Part shown: one piece after another, positions 47,924-58,901 of the stretch
Layout: each line of letters opens with the position of its first letter
How positions within the stretch are numbered: the first letter of the stretch is position 1
Source: Amia ocellicauda
Lineage: Eukaryota > Chordata > Actinopteri > Amiiformes > Amiidae
Direction: 5' to 3'
DNA length: 64,000 nucleotides
Assembly (NCBI RefSeq): GCF_036373705.1
Contig: NC_089867.1
Span: 19,112,323-19,176,322 of the forward strand
Made by a program: the position numbers and the translations under genes
The notes under the pieces: generated by a model
Database searches by the model: none
What the model saw: the letters and a program-made list of their open reading frames with translations, nothing else
Told to the model about the DNA's origin: nothing

Positions 47924-50900
47924 CTGGAGAAATTGAATAAATACATAAACACCTGCATAAATACAACTGCAAGACATAGGCAAGAGAAAGATGAGTATTT
48001 TCTGTCATTTTAAATGCATAGATCACATATGAATAAAATGATATATATATTTCAATGAAAGCACTGAAAATTAAAGTCCCTGGTGACTCAAATGTCTACA
48101 CTTGTATTCATCTCCACATTTCACAGGGTGACATCGTGCACCAGCAGACATGGCATTGTACTTGGTTGAAGTTGACTTTTACATTCATACTTTCATGTCT
48201 CCAAGTACCCTTTGGTATTTCCTTTGCAATTTAAATCATAGATTAAGTTCATTAAGTCACATAAACATATAATTTGGAACTGCACATTAAAGCAACAGGC
48301 AACACCATCTGTTCTGCGTTTACTGTGTGGCCTGCGGTGTACACATAATGAACAGTCATCCATGTCACCAGTGTAGCTCTGATACAGAGATGACTTGTGG
48401 CCCGCCCCTCCCTCTCACCAGCTGAGCGTAGCCCAGGCCTCCCTCTGGGGGCCTCGGGCTGGTACCCCTCTTGACCCTCTGCTGCTCGCTCTTGGCCGGC
48501 CAGGTGGGGAACATGGAGGGCTCGATGGGCTGAGGAGTCTCCCGGAAATACTCATGCTTCAGAGCCTCCTCGGCAGATATCCTCTTGCTTGGGCAGTAGG
48601 TGAGGAACCTGGGCAGGGAATGAAGACAGCGACTTGAGATGGCACGCACAGATGCACACAACAGCACAGCAGAGACGTCTTGCCACATCAGGGCGTACGA
48701 GATCAGTGAATTACTGGACTGGAGCAAATTCAATAATTTATCATGTGTACAAAGGACTTACAGCAATAACATGTTAATAGCAAAGTTCAGAATAAAGTTG
48801 GGGGCTATCCAACTCGAGCAATAAATCAGCTCTTGAATTCTCAAGCCGATTTAAGAAAAGTTCCTAAGAGCAGTGACATTCAGTAAAGGGAAACAACTTT
48901 GCTGGAGATGGTAAACAAAGCCACACACACACACACAAACAGAAACTGAGAAAGCAGACTTTGCGTGACTGCATTGACTCTTCCAATTTCAGATGGTTTT
49001 AAACAAAGCTGCTTGAAACTGCCAAGCCAAAGGATGTTCATCCAACCACAACATGCGCTCTGCCACAGATATTGTGAGGTCGTCCCCTGCCGAGGCTCTG
49101 CGAGGACAGTTCTGGATTGCCCAGGACAAGAGCTCTCCTTCAAGGAAAGATTTATTCCACCACAACAGAAGAGCACGAGGGAGGCAGGGCTCCAGACTCT
49201 TTCCCAAACTCTCAGATGCCAGAGCCATGAAAGATGAGGTTTGCTTTAGCTCTTTACAGCACTGGAACCACACCAAAGTGCGATATTCATAGCAAGAATG
49301 TTAAAACCGCCCCCGAGATCAATACTGCTCTGACAGACTTCCACAGGAGGAGGTCTTCAAAACCAAAAATGTTTACTAAAAAGGTCAAGACTAATTGAGG
49401 ACAGATGAATGAAAATGTGTAGGATTTTCTAAACAGTTTGCCTTTTGCTACGACAATCAGAGGTTTTTGCCAAAGCAATTCTAAGGGTAATGCAGAACAT
49501 TAGTATCAATTAATGCAGCCCAGTTCAAAAACAGCGCACTTCCTAAAAACACTGTTTCAAGCTCCGCAAAATAAATAATATTTTTAAACTGTCTATGGCA
49601 ATGAACTCTTATGTTCCATTGCATGTATATTATAATGCTTACTTGGCATTTGTTATTAGAATGTTAAAAATAACATGCATTGCGTTTGATTAAATTAGTG
49701 CAATTTTCATTGAGGAAATTCCTTTCATCTTGTTCAAGTCTGCCTAGCAAACCTTCCAAATAATTTCTCAAAAATTGGCTGCAAACCTGTCAGTGGTATT
49801 TAGTTTTAAAGGGTGTAAAACAAAAATGGTTACAGATCACCATGCTGACTCGCCAGGCCGCTGTCTGGGCTCAACACACATGCAGAATCAACAATAAATA
49901 AATCCTTCTTGACTTGTAATAACCACCAAATGACCGAAAGAGTCATCCTGAGAGTTGTAGAAATAGGGGACAGAAATGGACTGCTGGCTATTCATTATCA
50001 CATTTATTCATCATGCGATTGTGCAATCAGAATTGTATGTATAGCATAAAAACACACAGCCTTAAAAAATAATCCATACTTACAATATGTCAATAACTCA
50101 TCAAAACAATATATGATATAGTGTCAGTATCTACTTTTAAATTTACTTGGCTTATTGGGGGGCAGGAATTTGGCAGACTGAAATTCTGGAGGAACTTACT
50201 TGTTCATGAGATCAAAGCCCTGGTCAGAAAGCAGAGCCCCGAACCTCTTACGGAGGTTGTTGTATGGATATTCTGTGAATGTCATTTTCTTCACCGCTGG
50301 TAGCTCATTGTACCCAGGCCAAATCTTTTCACTTGGGGTTCCCAAATCCTGTAGTTATAAGAATATATATGAAAATAATAATTAAAAAAAATATACAAAT
50401 AAACAAAGAAAAAGTTTTATCTAAAAGCAACCCTGTATACATCATGAAGCCAATGAATATCAACGAGATGCAATTCTCATCCTGGGGAAATTCAGGGCTG
50501 GGTTTCCCGGAGCAAAAAACGTATTTTGTTTGGAACTCTGGCAACTGAGGATCGATTCAACACTTCTGTCTATTTCAATTATTCACAATACTCAGGGAGT
50601 TTCTAAAGATCAAGAGCAGAAAACAGGGAAAAAAAAGTAATGACTTGATGATGTAATTAACAGATCAGTCAGATTGAGACCTGAGGACACTGAAGACCAA
50701 GGCAGAGAACCCTACTAACTCAAACAGCAGGTTTCATGTGCAGAAACATAACCCACACAACACTGCCACCTGGAGGAAGCATTCTTCAAATAATTACCTT
50801 AAAAATCTTGTTGATCTGGTCAATTTCAGACTTCCCAGGGAAAAGTGGCTTCTGGGTCAAGAGCTCGCCAAATATGCAGCCCACGGACCACATATCTATA

Positions 50901-53900
50901 GCAGTAGAATACTCCTGTACATACATAAAGGAAGGGAAGGGAAATAATAAAATTAGCTGCATTTAAAAGGCAAAAGGTAGCAAATTAAAAGTTGAACTAA
51001 TTAAAAGGACTAATATTTCCTAATGTTCCTTTTCATACTTTATAGATACAAAAAACAAGAGCTTTTCATGTGGTTAGGAGGTAAACCCTGTCCTTGTCAA
51101 TCTTATAAGTAGACATTGATGTCACAGCTTTGTTCTGGGTTCTCCAACGGTAGGCTCAGTCTAACTGACTTGGATTTCAAAGAAGCGCTTGCTTGGCTGT
51201 AATAACTGACACTGCCATGGCGGCAGACTGACCTTGGCTCCCAGCAGCAGCTCCGGCGCTCGGTACCACAGCGTGACCACCACAGGGGTGTAGGGCTTCA
51301 GGGGCGAGCCGTACTCCCGGGCCAGTCCAAAATCTCCCACCTGTACAGCACCAACCACAGTCTTCAGTAACACACTTCACAAAATCTCTCAGTAGATCAG
51401 AGTGCAGCTCACAGCTTTCATGAGTTTTTGGTTTAGAAACCTGGTAAAACCTGGCTAGCGATGATCGATGTGTGATATTTTATACTGAATAACAACTGAA
51501 GTATTAACTAAAATCATCTTGTTAAATTTGCTTTAAAAGTTTAATGTCTCTTTGACGGAGATGGAGCAAATTCTGATCATATCCAATGGTAAATGCAGAA
51601 CATAAAAATACCTAGCTTGTGTGATGTGACATCAGGAGCTAGGCAGTACCTTCAGAATGCCCTTGTGGCTCAGCAGAAGGTTGGAGGTCTTGAGGTCGCG
51701 GTGAAGGATCCAGTTGTCATGTAGATGGCGGACCCCTCTCAGGAGCTGAATCATCAGGGTCTTCACTTCACCTGCAAGGGGGTACAACATAACCACATCA
51801 CACAGGGAGAGGGAGGCTGTACAGGGGAACAGGACTGCTGCCCCAAAATAATAATAAAAATAATCAATTAAGAGAAATAAAAAGCAGGAAAGCAGTAAAA
51901 CTGAGAAGAACAAAGAGGAAGGAAGAGAAAACGAGTAAAAACATTTTCCAGAAGTCATAAGTTACCTGGTAGGAAAGGTTGCTTCATGGTTTCCATCAGG
52001 CTCTTCAGGTCGTGCTCCACATAATTCATAACTATGTAAATCTTATCCATGTTACTGCCGACCACTATCTCCTGTTTTGGGGAGACAGACAAAAAAAACC
52101 CATCCATAAGCATGCACCTGCAGTGTTGCAGGAATGTCATAATGCCAAATATAAAGCATTGCCACACAGGGATCTAATCATTCTGCTACCCACCCTGACG
52201 GTGACAATGTTGGTGTGCTGAGCTTTCAAGATTGTGTTGATCTCTCGGAGAGAAGTGATGGGAAACCCCTCTTTCTCCTTTTCCATTTTCAGTCTCTTCA
52301 GAGCCACGATCTCATCTGAGGAAATTTAAAATAATAATTATCATCAAACAACAAATACACTATAAGTACATATGCTGGACTTCTTCAAAACTCCTCTCTA
52401 AATAATGTCCTGTGGCACAGCATTCATGGGGAAAATATACTATTGGGAATTGTTATGCTACAGTCTTTAAGGTTTGGTACAGTGTGGTCTTGGAAGGCTG
52501 GAATCTGACTGAAAATATTCTGAGGAATCTGAAATATACCCGTCTTTTTATCTTTGGCTCTGTACACCACTCCGTAAGTCCCTTCTTCGATTCTGTTCAA
52601 ACACTGAAACTCCTCCACACTGCGGCAGCCCTGTAAGTAAACCAAGAGAGTCCATCATGTGCAACACAGGCATGACACGATCAAATCTTCAAAGATATAA
52701 AAGTAAAAAAATGAAACTGACAATTACAGGATGAATGACAGAATTTGAGATTAATTGGAGTTTGAAGTCCACAACTCAAGTTGCAACTGAACCCAAGCAA
52801 GTTTGTTATTGATACATTGATATGTTAAAACCCCAAATAACATCAAAATGTTAAGCCAAAGGACTACAATCCTAGATACGATTACATAAATTAGCATAAA
52901 CTGTATTATTTCCCATTATATTCAGAAAATCTGAGCTAATCAATAACATGGATACTGGATATGACTCTCAGGAATTCCCACTTCCCCATCTAAATCCATT
53001 ATTGAGAGCAGACCGCTTCTAGCATCTACCTGGAGTGCGGGCAAGTATTTGGGCAGTTCCTTCTTCAGCTCTATGGGGGACATGGGCGGCGAGTCGGGGA
53101 TGTAGTTCTCCTCTGGGGTGGCAGAGTGGGAGTGAGAGTGTGGGCTGGGCTCTGCCTCCACCTCCTCCGGCTCTTCCTCCTCCTCTTCCTCTTCCACACT
53201 CTCCTCCGTGTCGTGGTCGAACCGCGACTCTGGCACTGTAGCAATGGAGGGGGAGAACAAAACAATAGCCATTTTCACACTGCAGGACTCCAGCACTTAT
53301 AAGCATCTTATAACATGTGCATCGTTCAGTGGCACAGAGGTCTGGAGACTCTTTATATTTCTAAGATTAAAATGATTTATGAGAGTCATTCATGTCAGAG
53401 GCATAACTTAATCTGAGGCGTGCGTTTGCTCGGTTATATTTTGGTGCATATTAATGGTACATTTCTGGAAGTCAGCTCTAGAGATGCATACAAATGTTTA
53501 ATAATCATTAATAATCCTGATCTTAAAGCCTCAGAGACTGCCATGGAATTGTAAGCTTGATATTTGTTCCCTCTGCAGGATTCGCACCAGTGTGGTGCCC
53601 CATCTTACCAATAGGGACGTGGTTTCCATTCTCCCTCTCTTCCTCATACTCCTCCTCAGAATGCTCTTCCTCGCTCACATCATCTGGAAGGAATAGAAAA
53701 ACATGAGAAAAAAATAAATTATCCTATACCTTAATGTCCAAATCATGGAGTATATATGATAGCTTTAGATAAGGTATTCAACCACTTATACAAAACAACA
53801 TTGCAAAACCATCCAATGCATTTTGATTGAGTTGTGTTTACCTGCGCTGTGCTCGGACCCTTCAGTGTTGGTAGCCGATTCCTCCTCCTCTCCTTCAGTC

Positions 53901-56900
53901 TCGCTGCTGGTCTCTTCCTCCTCCTCCTCCTCCTCCTCTTCTTCTTCTTCAGAGCCCGTCCCTGACCCTGAAGGGATAAAACACATTTAAACTTGGCTGA
54001 AGAGCATCACGGTGTGAGCTGGGCACTGAGCGCTGGATTAAGTAACAACTTGAGTTGCTTAACAACTCAAAACCATTACATGCTTAGTTTTGTATTTTTT
54101 TTTTCTCAAAATCCAGAATCCTTAGTGAACAGAGGAAAAACAAAGTTCCTGGTTATGCCGAGGAGAGATTATAAGGTTACCTGATGAGGACTCTGCTGTG
54201 CTGGTCTTCCTCTCGCTGTCACTGACGTCCTGCAGGTCTGAGAGCAAGTCCCTGTCCTCTGGCCTCTCCTCTCTCACTGCTGGGAAAGAAAGACAAGCTT
54301 TGATTATTTTATCAGAACAGGGTGTATTCTTTCACTTGGAGAAAAATGTAATTGATGACATTTGTATCTGTTTAAGATGAAAGGACCGAGAATTGTGATT
54401 TTATTTGTAAACAAATTTTAAAATAGAAAAGTGGTTTTATACAGAAATGCATATTAACATATCACTGGTAAGTGGCGTTCTAAAGAATATATTGATCTGA
54501 CTCTTTAATTTAAATTGATAATTGGGATTTTTGTATTATAAAATCTTTCTTTCCTTGATTTATGTATTTGTTTTTAAAGTCTAGTTTGTTGCCCAGGTGA
54601 TTTGAGGACCCACAGTCCCGCGGTGTTAGAGGCGTGTCTCACCAATCCTGCGGCTGTCGCTCGGCTCCGGTCTCTCACGCTGCGGCCGACTGGGGCTGCG
54701 GCTCCGGTGGCTCTGCTTGGCCTTCTCTCCATACTCCTCCTTCAGCCCGCGGTGATGGGACACAACTGTCGGATCAACAAACATTAAAAACAAAAACGTA
54801 TGAAAAGATACATATTCACATCTGATCAGCAAAGCTGGATTTCTCTCTTTGTAAGAGAAATGCTTTCAGTTGAACTTAGAATTAAGAACTATAATGAAGA
54901 GCTTTCGGTTTTTAAAGTAGCTGGTAAATAGATTTCATGAAGTTTGTAATTTAGTTATTTTTTTCTTTCCATTTCAAAAACTATACATTTCACAAGAACA
55001 TAGAGGCAACTTATGTTTGATTCTAGTTCCACACATTACACAAATTTACGTACATTTTTCTGACAATGCCTAGAACTGGCAAGTCTAAACATCTAGAGGT
55101 CCACTACAGAATCCCCCACCGGTTTTAAGTCTGACTTCTGACCTTCTCTGCGGGCCTCGCGCTCTTTGCGCCGCTCCTCGGCCCTCCTCTCCCGTTCCTT
55201 CTGCTCCCTCTGTTCCCTCTGCTCCTTCTGCTGCTGTTCTCTCATCTTCCTATCCCTCTCCCGCTGGCGCTCCAGCTGCTCCAGCCTGTCCCTGAACACC
55301 GGGGGAGACGGGGGCAGCCTGTCAGGATTTCTTCAAAAACCCCACCCACTCTGTTAATCTCAGGGAAATCGCCAGAGCGGACTGTAACAGCAGTGATAAC
55401 ACGCAGCCCTGACGCTTGTAGTGGCAGAGGCTGGGGGATCACAGAGGCAACAGGGATGACAACAGAGACTCCCACTGCTTCAGGTTCTGAAAATTTCATT
55501 TTTATTTGGACTAATACAGATTTGCACCGAAGGAATTGGATCAGATGTATGCATTTGCACTGGAACAATTTGGAAGAGTTTGCTGCTGTTAAAATCAGAC
55601 AGCGATCAGATTGCTATTCAATGGGAATCTTATTGCCATTCCTAAGTAATCCAGTACAAGAACAGTGGGTTCTACTTAGATTTTTAACTGACACACATGC
55701 TAATATCAGTAGTACTGTGCAGACATTTCAAGACTAAACAAAAACAAATACATAAACTAAAAATGACACCTCAATATTATGTTTTTTTTTCTTTACATAG
55801 TGTTTTTGATTTCAAAGCCAGTGTTAAATTTAAACATGAGACATGAGCCACCTATGTGACACCTGTCCCCAGGCAGTGCGGTCACCTCTCTCTCCTGGAG
55901 TGAGCCCTGGCCAGCTCCCGGCGCTTCTGCCGTTCCCACTCCCTGCGCGCTTTATCCTGCTCCTCTCGCTGCCTCTTTCGGCGCTCATTCTCCCGCTCCT
56001 TCTCCTTGTCCTTGTCTTTGGAGCGCATGTGTTTCCCTGCTGGAAAAACAAGAACTCCTTTCAGTTACATGAAGGCCAGTCTGTGCAATTGCGTTTCCAG
56101 GCCTAACTAGATTTAATGCATTAATCAATTGATCAATAAATCAATAAGTCACCTCCGTCAGCAGAGTGGCTGCGGTGTCGTCTTTTGTCCTTCCTCTTCT
56201 CTTCTTTCCTGTGGTGAGATTTCTCTTTCCTGGCTATTTGCTGTGGGGGTTTAATGGCCAGGGATTCATCTTCTTCCCCTCTTGAAAATAATGAGAAAAA
56301 GGTAGTATGAGGTCATCAGATTAATAAGACTGAAGGTTTAACTAAAAAACAAAACAAAAACAAAAAAACATATAAGCAAAAGCATTTTAATAGATATTTT
56401 TCAAGCTTTTGTGATGAAAATGTTCGAACCTGTCAAATATCCCTATTAAATGTCACTAGTAACCATCTAATTTACTAAGCCAAGATGCCCAGGCACACAC
56501 CACTTCAGTTCAAGCACATCAATATATCCAAGCCAAGTGGCCCAGCGCACAGGAAGAGGAACAGCCCGGGCGTACCTGTCTTCAGTGGAGTCTTCCCGTC
56601 TGTATGGGGAGTTCCGGATTGTTATTTCCATTCTGTGATCCCGCAACTCGCCTTCCTCCAATGAGTCTCGCTTGGAATCCCGCTCATCCGCCTAGGAAAA
56701 CAGAGAAAATTAAATAAAACAAAGGGAACAGCCATAGATGGACAAATTGGCCTGACACAAAAGGCCAGGTCTCCTGTACTTAGAAAGCGTACGTTTTTAG
56801 GTCGCTTGGCGTCTGTCGTCTTCTCTTCCTGCTCTTTTCTGCGTTTCTTTTCCTGAAGGATCTCGTCCAGTGTTTTCACTTTCCAGGTGTCCTTTTCGTC

Positions 56901-56906
56901 CCCCAT
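47831..56906 (-). CDS. cdk11b: Cyclin-dependent kinase 11B (p110), 19 coding exons
   Basis: Cdk11 is a nuclear kinase paired with cyclin L that acts in transcription and pre-mRNA splicing. Coding exons run from the ATG at 56906 down to the TGA at 47831-47833; each is listed below. They total 2385 bp, or 794 residues (human p110 is about 795). An N-terminal charged RE/RS-like region (1-260) is followed by an acidic region with long glutamate runs (about 280-400) and the kinase domain (about 438-723). Motifs are [16 protein letters not shown] (the PSTAIRE equivalent), HRDLKTSN with D561, DFG with D579, and RAPE. The C-terminus [13 protein letters not shown] matches human. The methionine that starts the human p58 isoform is absent. 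Confidence 0.97.
48419..48608 (-). CDS. cdk11b: cdk11b exon: end of kinase domain
   Basis: It encodes [20 protein letters not shown] and on through [20 protein letters not shown] to GGLGYAQL. Acceptor is cccag and donor gtgaga. Confidence 0.97.
50200..50348 (-). CDS. cdk11b: cdk11b exon: kinase C-lobe
   Basis: It encodes [20 protein letters not shown] and later [20 protein letters not shown]. Acceptor is acag and donor gtaagt. The last codon is completed in the next exon as Lys. Confidence 0.97.
50798..50914 (-). CDS. cdk11b: cdk11b exon: kinase C-lobe
   Basis: It encodes [20 protein letters not shown] and then [18 protein letters not shown]. It is 39 codons in phase 0. Acceptor is acag and donor gtaatt. 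Confidence 0.97.
51233..51340 (-). CDS. cdk11b: cdk11b exon: DFG and activation segment
   Basis: It encodes [20 protein letters not shown] and then [18 protein letters not shown] aspartate and RAPE are intact. Acceptor is acag and donor gtcagt. Confidence 0.97.
51650..51771 (-). CDS. cdk11b: cdk11b exon: catalytic loop HRDLKTSN
   Basis: It encodes [20 protein letters not shown] and then [20 protein letters not shown], including catalytic D561. Acceptor is tgcag and donor gtactg. Confidence 0.97.
51966..52071 (-). CDS. cdk11b: cdk11b exon: kinase hinge
   Basis: It encodes [20 protein letters not shown] and then [15 protein letters not shown], the hinge region between kinase lobes. Acceptor is acag and donor gtaact. 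Confidence 0.97.
52194..52315 (-). CDS. cdk11b: cdk11b exon: catalytic lysine and PITSLRE helix
   Basis: It encodes [20 protein letters not shown] and [27 protein letters not shown] is the diagnostic cyclin-binding helix of CDK11. Acceptor is ctcag and donor gtgggt. Confidence 0.97.
52540..52630 (-). CDS. cdk11b: cdk11b exon: kinase glycine loop
   Basis: It encodes [20 protein letters not shown] and then [10 protein letters not shown], the ATP-binding loop. Acceptor is tacag and donor gtatat. Confidence 0.97.
53030..53235 (-). CDS. cdk11b: cdk11b exon: acidic linker before kinase
   Basis: It encodes [20 protein letters not shown], a His/Ser stretch, then [29 protein letters not shown] carries the first in-frame Met after the human p58 position. 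Acceptor is tacag and donor gtagat. Confidence 0.95.
53609..53683 (-). CDS. cdk11b: cdk11b exon equivalent to the human p58 start region
   Basis: It encodes [18 protein letters not shown] and NHVPI. The human counterpart has Met where this has His (SEEEM), and that Met starts the mitotic p58 isoform. No ATG exists in this exon in frame. Acceptor is tccag and donor gtaaga. Confidence 0.93.
53842..53967 (-). CDS. cdk11b: cdk11b exon: poly-glutamate tract
   Basis: It encodes GSGTGS, then 12 consecutive Glu, then [20 protein letters not shown]. The acidic run is a family trait, although its length varies. Acceptor is ttcag and donor gtaaac. Confidence 0.93.
54181..54279 (-). CDS. cdk11b: cdk11b exon: LLSDLQD region
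   Basis: It encodes [20 protein letters not shown] and then [12 protein letters not shown], a block well conserved with human CDK11. Acceptor is cccag and donor gtaacc. Confidence 0.95.
54643..54765 (-). CDS. cdk11b: cdk11b exon: RS-like segment
   Basis: It encodes [20 protein letters not shown] and then [19 protein letters not shown], with Arg-Ser pairs typical of splicing-associated proteins. Acceptor is gacag and donor gtgaga. Confidence 0.92.
55143..55291 (-). CDS. cdk11b: cdk11b exon: Arg/Glu/Gln coiled-coil region
   Basis: It encodes [20 protein letters not shown] and a long RE-rich helix ending KEREARRE. Acceptor is ttcag and donor gtcaga. The frame stays open beyond the donor, but the splice to 54765 restores the human-like order. 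Confidence 0.92.
55886..56036 (-). CDS. cdk11b: cdk11b exon: charged helix; tandem acceptor
   Basis: It encodes [20 protein letters not shown] and on to [10 protein letters not shown]. The acceptor reads ccagcag, a NAGNAG pair. Using the upstream AG would start the exon at 56039 and insert one alanine. I chose 56036 because it reproduces the human GGKH wording. Donor is gtgacc. Confidence 0.92.
56153..56280 (-). CDS. cdk11b: cdk11b exon: charged N-terminal region
   Basis: It encodes [20 protein letters not shown] and then a basic stretch ending HRSHSADG. Acceptor is tcaag and donor gtgact. It likely contributes nuclear localisation signals. Confidence 0.92.
56576..56691 (-). CDS. cdk11b: cdk11b exon 3 (second coding)
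   Basis: It encodes [20 protein letters not shown] and then [19 protein letters not shown]. Nearly identical to the human N-terminal region as I recall it. Acceptor is cctag and donor gtacgc. Confidence 0.95.
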
Positions 56907-56926
56907 CAGCACCGGCTCACCTTGAA
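56793..56926 (-). CDS. cdk11b: cdk11b exon with start codon
   Basis: Coding part is 56793-56906 ([20 protein letters not shown] and onward to AKRPKN). Bases 56907-56926 are 5' UTR after an acceptor tgcag. The donor gtacgc leaves the exon on a codon boundary. An upstream noncoding exon is inferred near 58242. Confidence 0.95.
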
Positions 56927-58241
56927 CTGCAAAACACAGAATGTAGCTTCATATTTGTGTTTATTTTTTATAAAGGTTAATAGTTTCACACCAAGTATAT
57001 AGTGTTTAATTCAATGAAAATTAAATCATTACGTTTAAACAAAAACATCAACCTTTAAAAAGTATGACTAAGATGATTTATATAGTTTATTAAGGTTAAT
57101 ATTTCAGTCTCATAATTATATTTTTATTTGCTGGACAATATATTCCACTGAATGAGATTTGTATGGCTTGTAACTGAGCCATTTAAAACATTGTTAAAGT
57201 TTCCTATATTCCATAAGTTTATTACTGATATGAAAGTTACAACTTGAACCCAACATATACACATAGCTAATACTGACACACATATACATACATTGCACGC
57301 ATACATACACATTCTATATCATATCTTAAACTGATATACACATGATCATATGAAACTGTCCACAATGAAGCGCAACACAGACATTTAAAATTATTATTTT
57401 AAATCGCTCTCATTGACATTAGCAAAGGAGAAGCATACTTCTGATTGTATGTATGTGAGATGCGAGTGGGGGTGGGGGTGGGGGTGGGGGTGGGGGTGGG
57501 GGGGGCTTTCATTTCACCAATAAAGCAAAGCCAGCCCCCATTATCACAGCACAATTACCTGAGAAATGCTTCGTATCTTATCCATAGTCAGTACCTTCAC
57601 ACTTTCACTGGTAAAATAAACACAGGTGTAAAAATAGAAAAACAAAAGAAAAACACCAACCCGGATTACAGAGTGGAGCATGTGGACAAGAAACATAACA
57701 AACCCACACACAGCTGGGGATCAGGTCAGCAAGCGGGGAGAGTCAAGTTCAATATCATATACTATATAGGAACACAGATACATCCGTGTAGATTGAATGT
57801 AACTAGTGCAAGAACATATCATATAATTTTGTAAATGTTACATGAATTCGTGAATCTGAATTGTTGGTATGGCTCGAAGGCCGCACATGTCTGTCAACCA
57901 AGCTATCAGTGCATATTATGCTGGACCTGAAATAACGGGTGTTTACGACATACAAACGCTTCCTAATTTGTATCATGTTAATAACGCGATCATGTGTGTA
58001 TTTTTAAAACATATTAGCAAGATATGTTATTTTGTGTTCATCTGAAACAACGAGCTCTCTACAAAACGGCATTATCGCGGTCTTGTCTGTTGTGTACATA
58101 CAACGCTGAACTCAGGGTGTCGACGTTTATCATGTATAATCGGCGCATTGTAATTGTAATTAAGCAGCACATCGACACTATTTTACGCGTTTATCGACTT
58201 ACAGAGAATTTAAAAAAAAGTATAAATATCACTGAACTGAC
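56927..58241 (-). other. cdk11b first intron (inferred)
   Basis: This non-coding DNA lies between the inferred noncoding exon 1 and the ATG exon. It includes the G-rich minisatellite at 57466. There is no evidence for another exon. Confidence 0.55.
57466..57506 (+). repeat. (GGGGGT)n minisatellite, G-quadruplex-prone
   Basis: Six or more G5 runs separated by single T on the plus strand, ending in a longer G run. On the transcribed minus-strand gene this is the template strand, so the RNA would be C-rich. Confidence 0.9.
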
Positions 58242-58345
58242 CTGCAATATGCTCCCCGCACTTGGAACACAGCGTCACCGGAACGAAAAAACCCACTTCC
58301 GCTGCCCGGGCGCCTCAAATGAACGTCACTTCCTATTTTCTCCCT
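58242..58345 (-). promoter_or_regulatory. cdk11b: Inferred cdk11b promoter and noncoding exon 1
   Basis: On the minus strand the sequence has aggaagtgacgttc (58321-58334 on plus), an ETS site fused to a CRE/ATF half, and a second ETS site agcggaagtg near 58294-58303. Downstream a good donor (ttgcag then gtcagt) ends at 58242 and could splice to the acceptor at 56926. CpG is locally enriched. Such ETS/CRE promoters are typical of housekeeping genes. The exact start site is not visible. Confidence 0.55.
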
Positions 58346-58471
58346 CTCAAAACCATAGACATGCGCTGTGAGCTGTCGCTCCGGGCTCGTCTGTTGTTTT
58401 TGTTCTGGGCTTGTTTGACACGACTGAAATCTCTCAAGATACGCGAGTTCGAGTTACGCCACTTTTGCGTG

Positions 58472-58479
58472 TATAAATA
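58472..58479 (+). promoter_or_regulatory. TATA-like motif, plus strand
   Basis: TATAAATA lies about 420 bp upstream of the Tigger transposase ATG and opposite in direction to cdk11b. It could support plus-strand transcription toward the transposase, but a single TATA match is weak evidence. Confidence 0.3.
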
Positions 58480-58507
58480 GCACTTTGCACTTTGTATTGC
58501 GCTTATA

Positions 58508-58561
58508 TCTTGTAAGTGGCACTGGATAAGGGCGTCTGCTAATAAATAAATAATAATAAAT
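58508..58561 (+). repeat. L2/SINE-type 3' tail fragment
   Basis: It reads cttgtaagtggcactggata followed by agggcgtctgctaa and an A/T-rich simple tail. Same tail as 36381-36430 in the opposite orientation. The element body is not recognisable. Confidence 0.75.
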
Positions 58562-58901
58562 AGACATCCAAGCAGGATAATCATTTTCGAAATGAGCTAC
58601 TTATTCCCAATGTTTATAGAAGTAAGAGCTGGGAGCTGGATGGAGATTTTACTTAGTGTTCATATAACATTTTGTTCTAATACAATGATACAATGTTTGA
58701 TTAATATAATGAAAACTTAGAAACATTAAAAATTTGATTTCAAATTGATTAAATACAGCTATTTGTCTTATCCTGTCAGAAATGTGTAACTTCCAAAATT
58801 GAAGATGGTTTAGAAAATTGTGCATTCGCTTGATCTGCACACAAGCTGCAAAGACCGCTCAACCCTGAGAGAAAGCTGCTTCAATAGACATTATAGAGCC
58901 T

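Larger units (their letters stand above)
47924..52539 (-). other. cdk11b introns across the kinase-coding half
   Basis: Introns 47924-48418, 48609-50199, 50349-50797, 50915-51232, 51341-51649, 51772-51965, 52072-52193 and 52316-52539 are non-coding. No recognisable transposon was found in them. Plus-strand open frames such as 48965-49237 are unsupported. Confidence 0.75.
52631..56792 (-). other. cdk11b introns across the N-terminal half
   Basis: The introns between 52631 and 56792 range from 158 bp (53684-53841) to 594 bp (55292-55885). They are AT-rich with no mobile element recognised. The plus-strand open frame 55393-55737 overlaps an exon-free stretch and shows no domain. Confidence 0.7.

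Noticed and set aside
53842..53967. GAG/GAA-rich tract considered as a mere simple repeat
   Set aside because: It is a genuine cdk11b exon. The acidic run is a known family feature and the splice phases fit.
54602..54787. Plus-strand frames opposite cdk11b exons (also 48395-48637, 53035-53241 and 55843-56106)
   Set aside because: They are complements of cdk11b exons and have no independent support.
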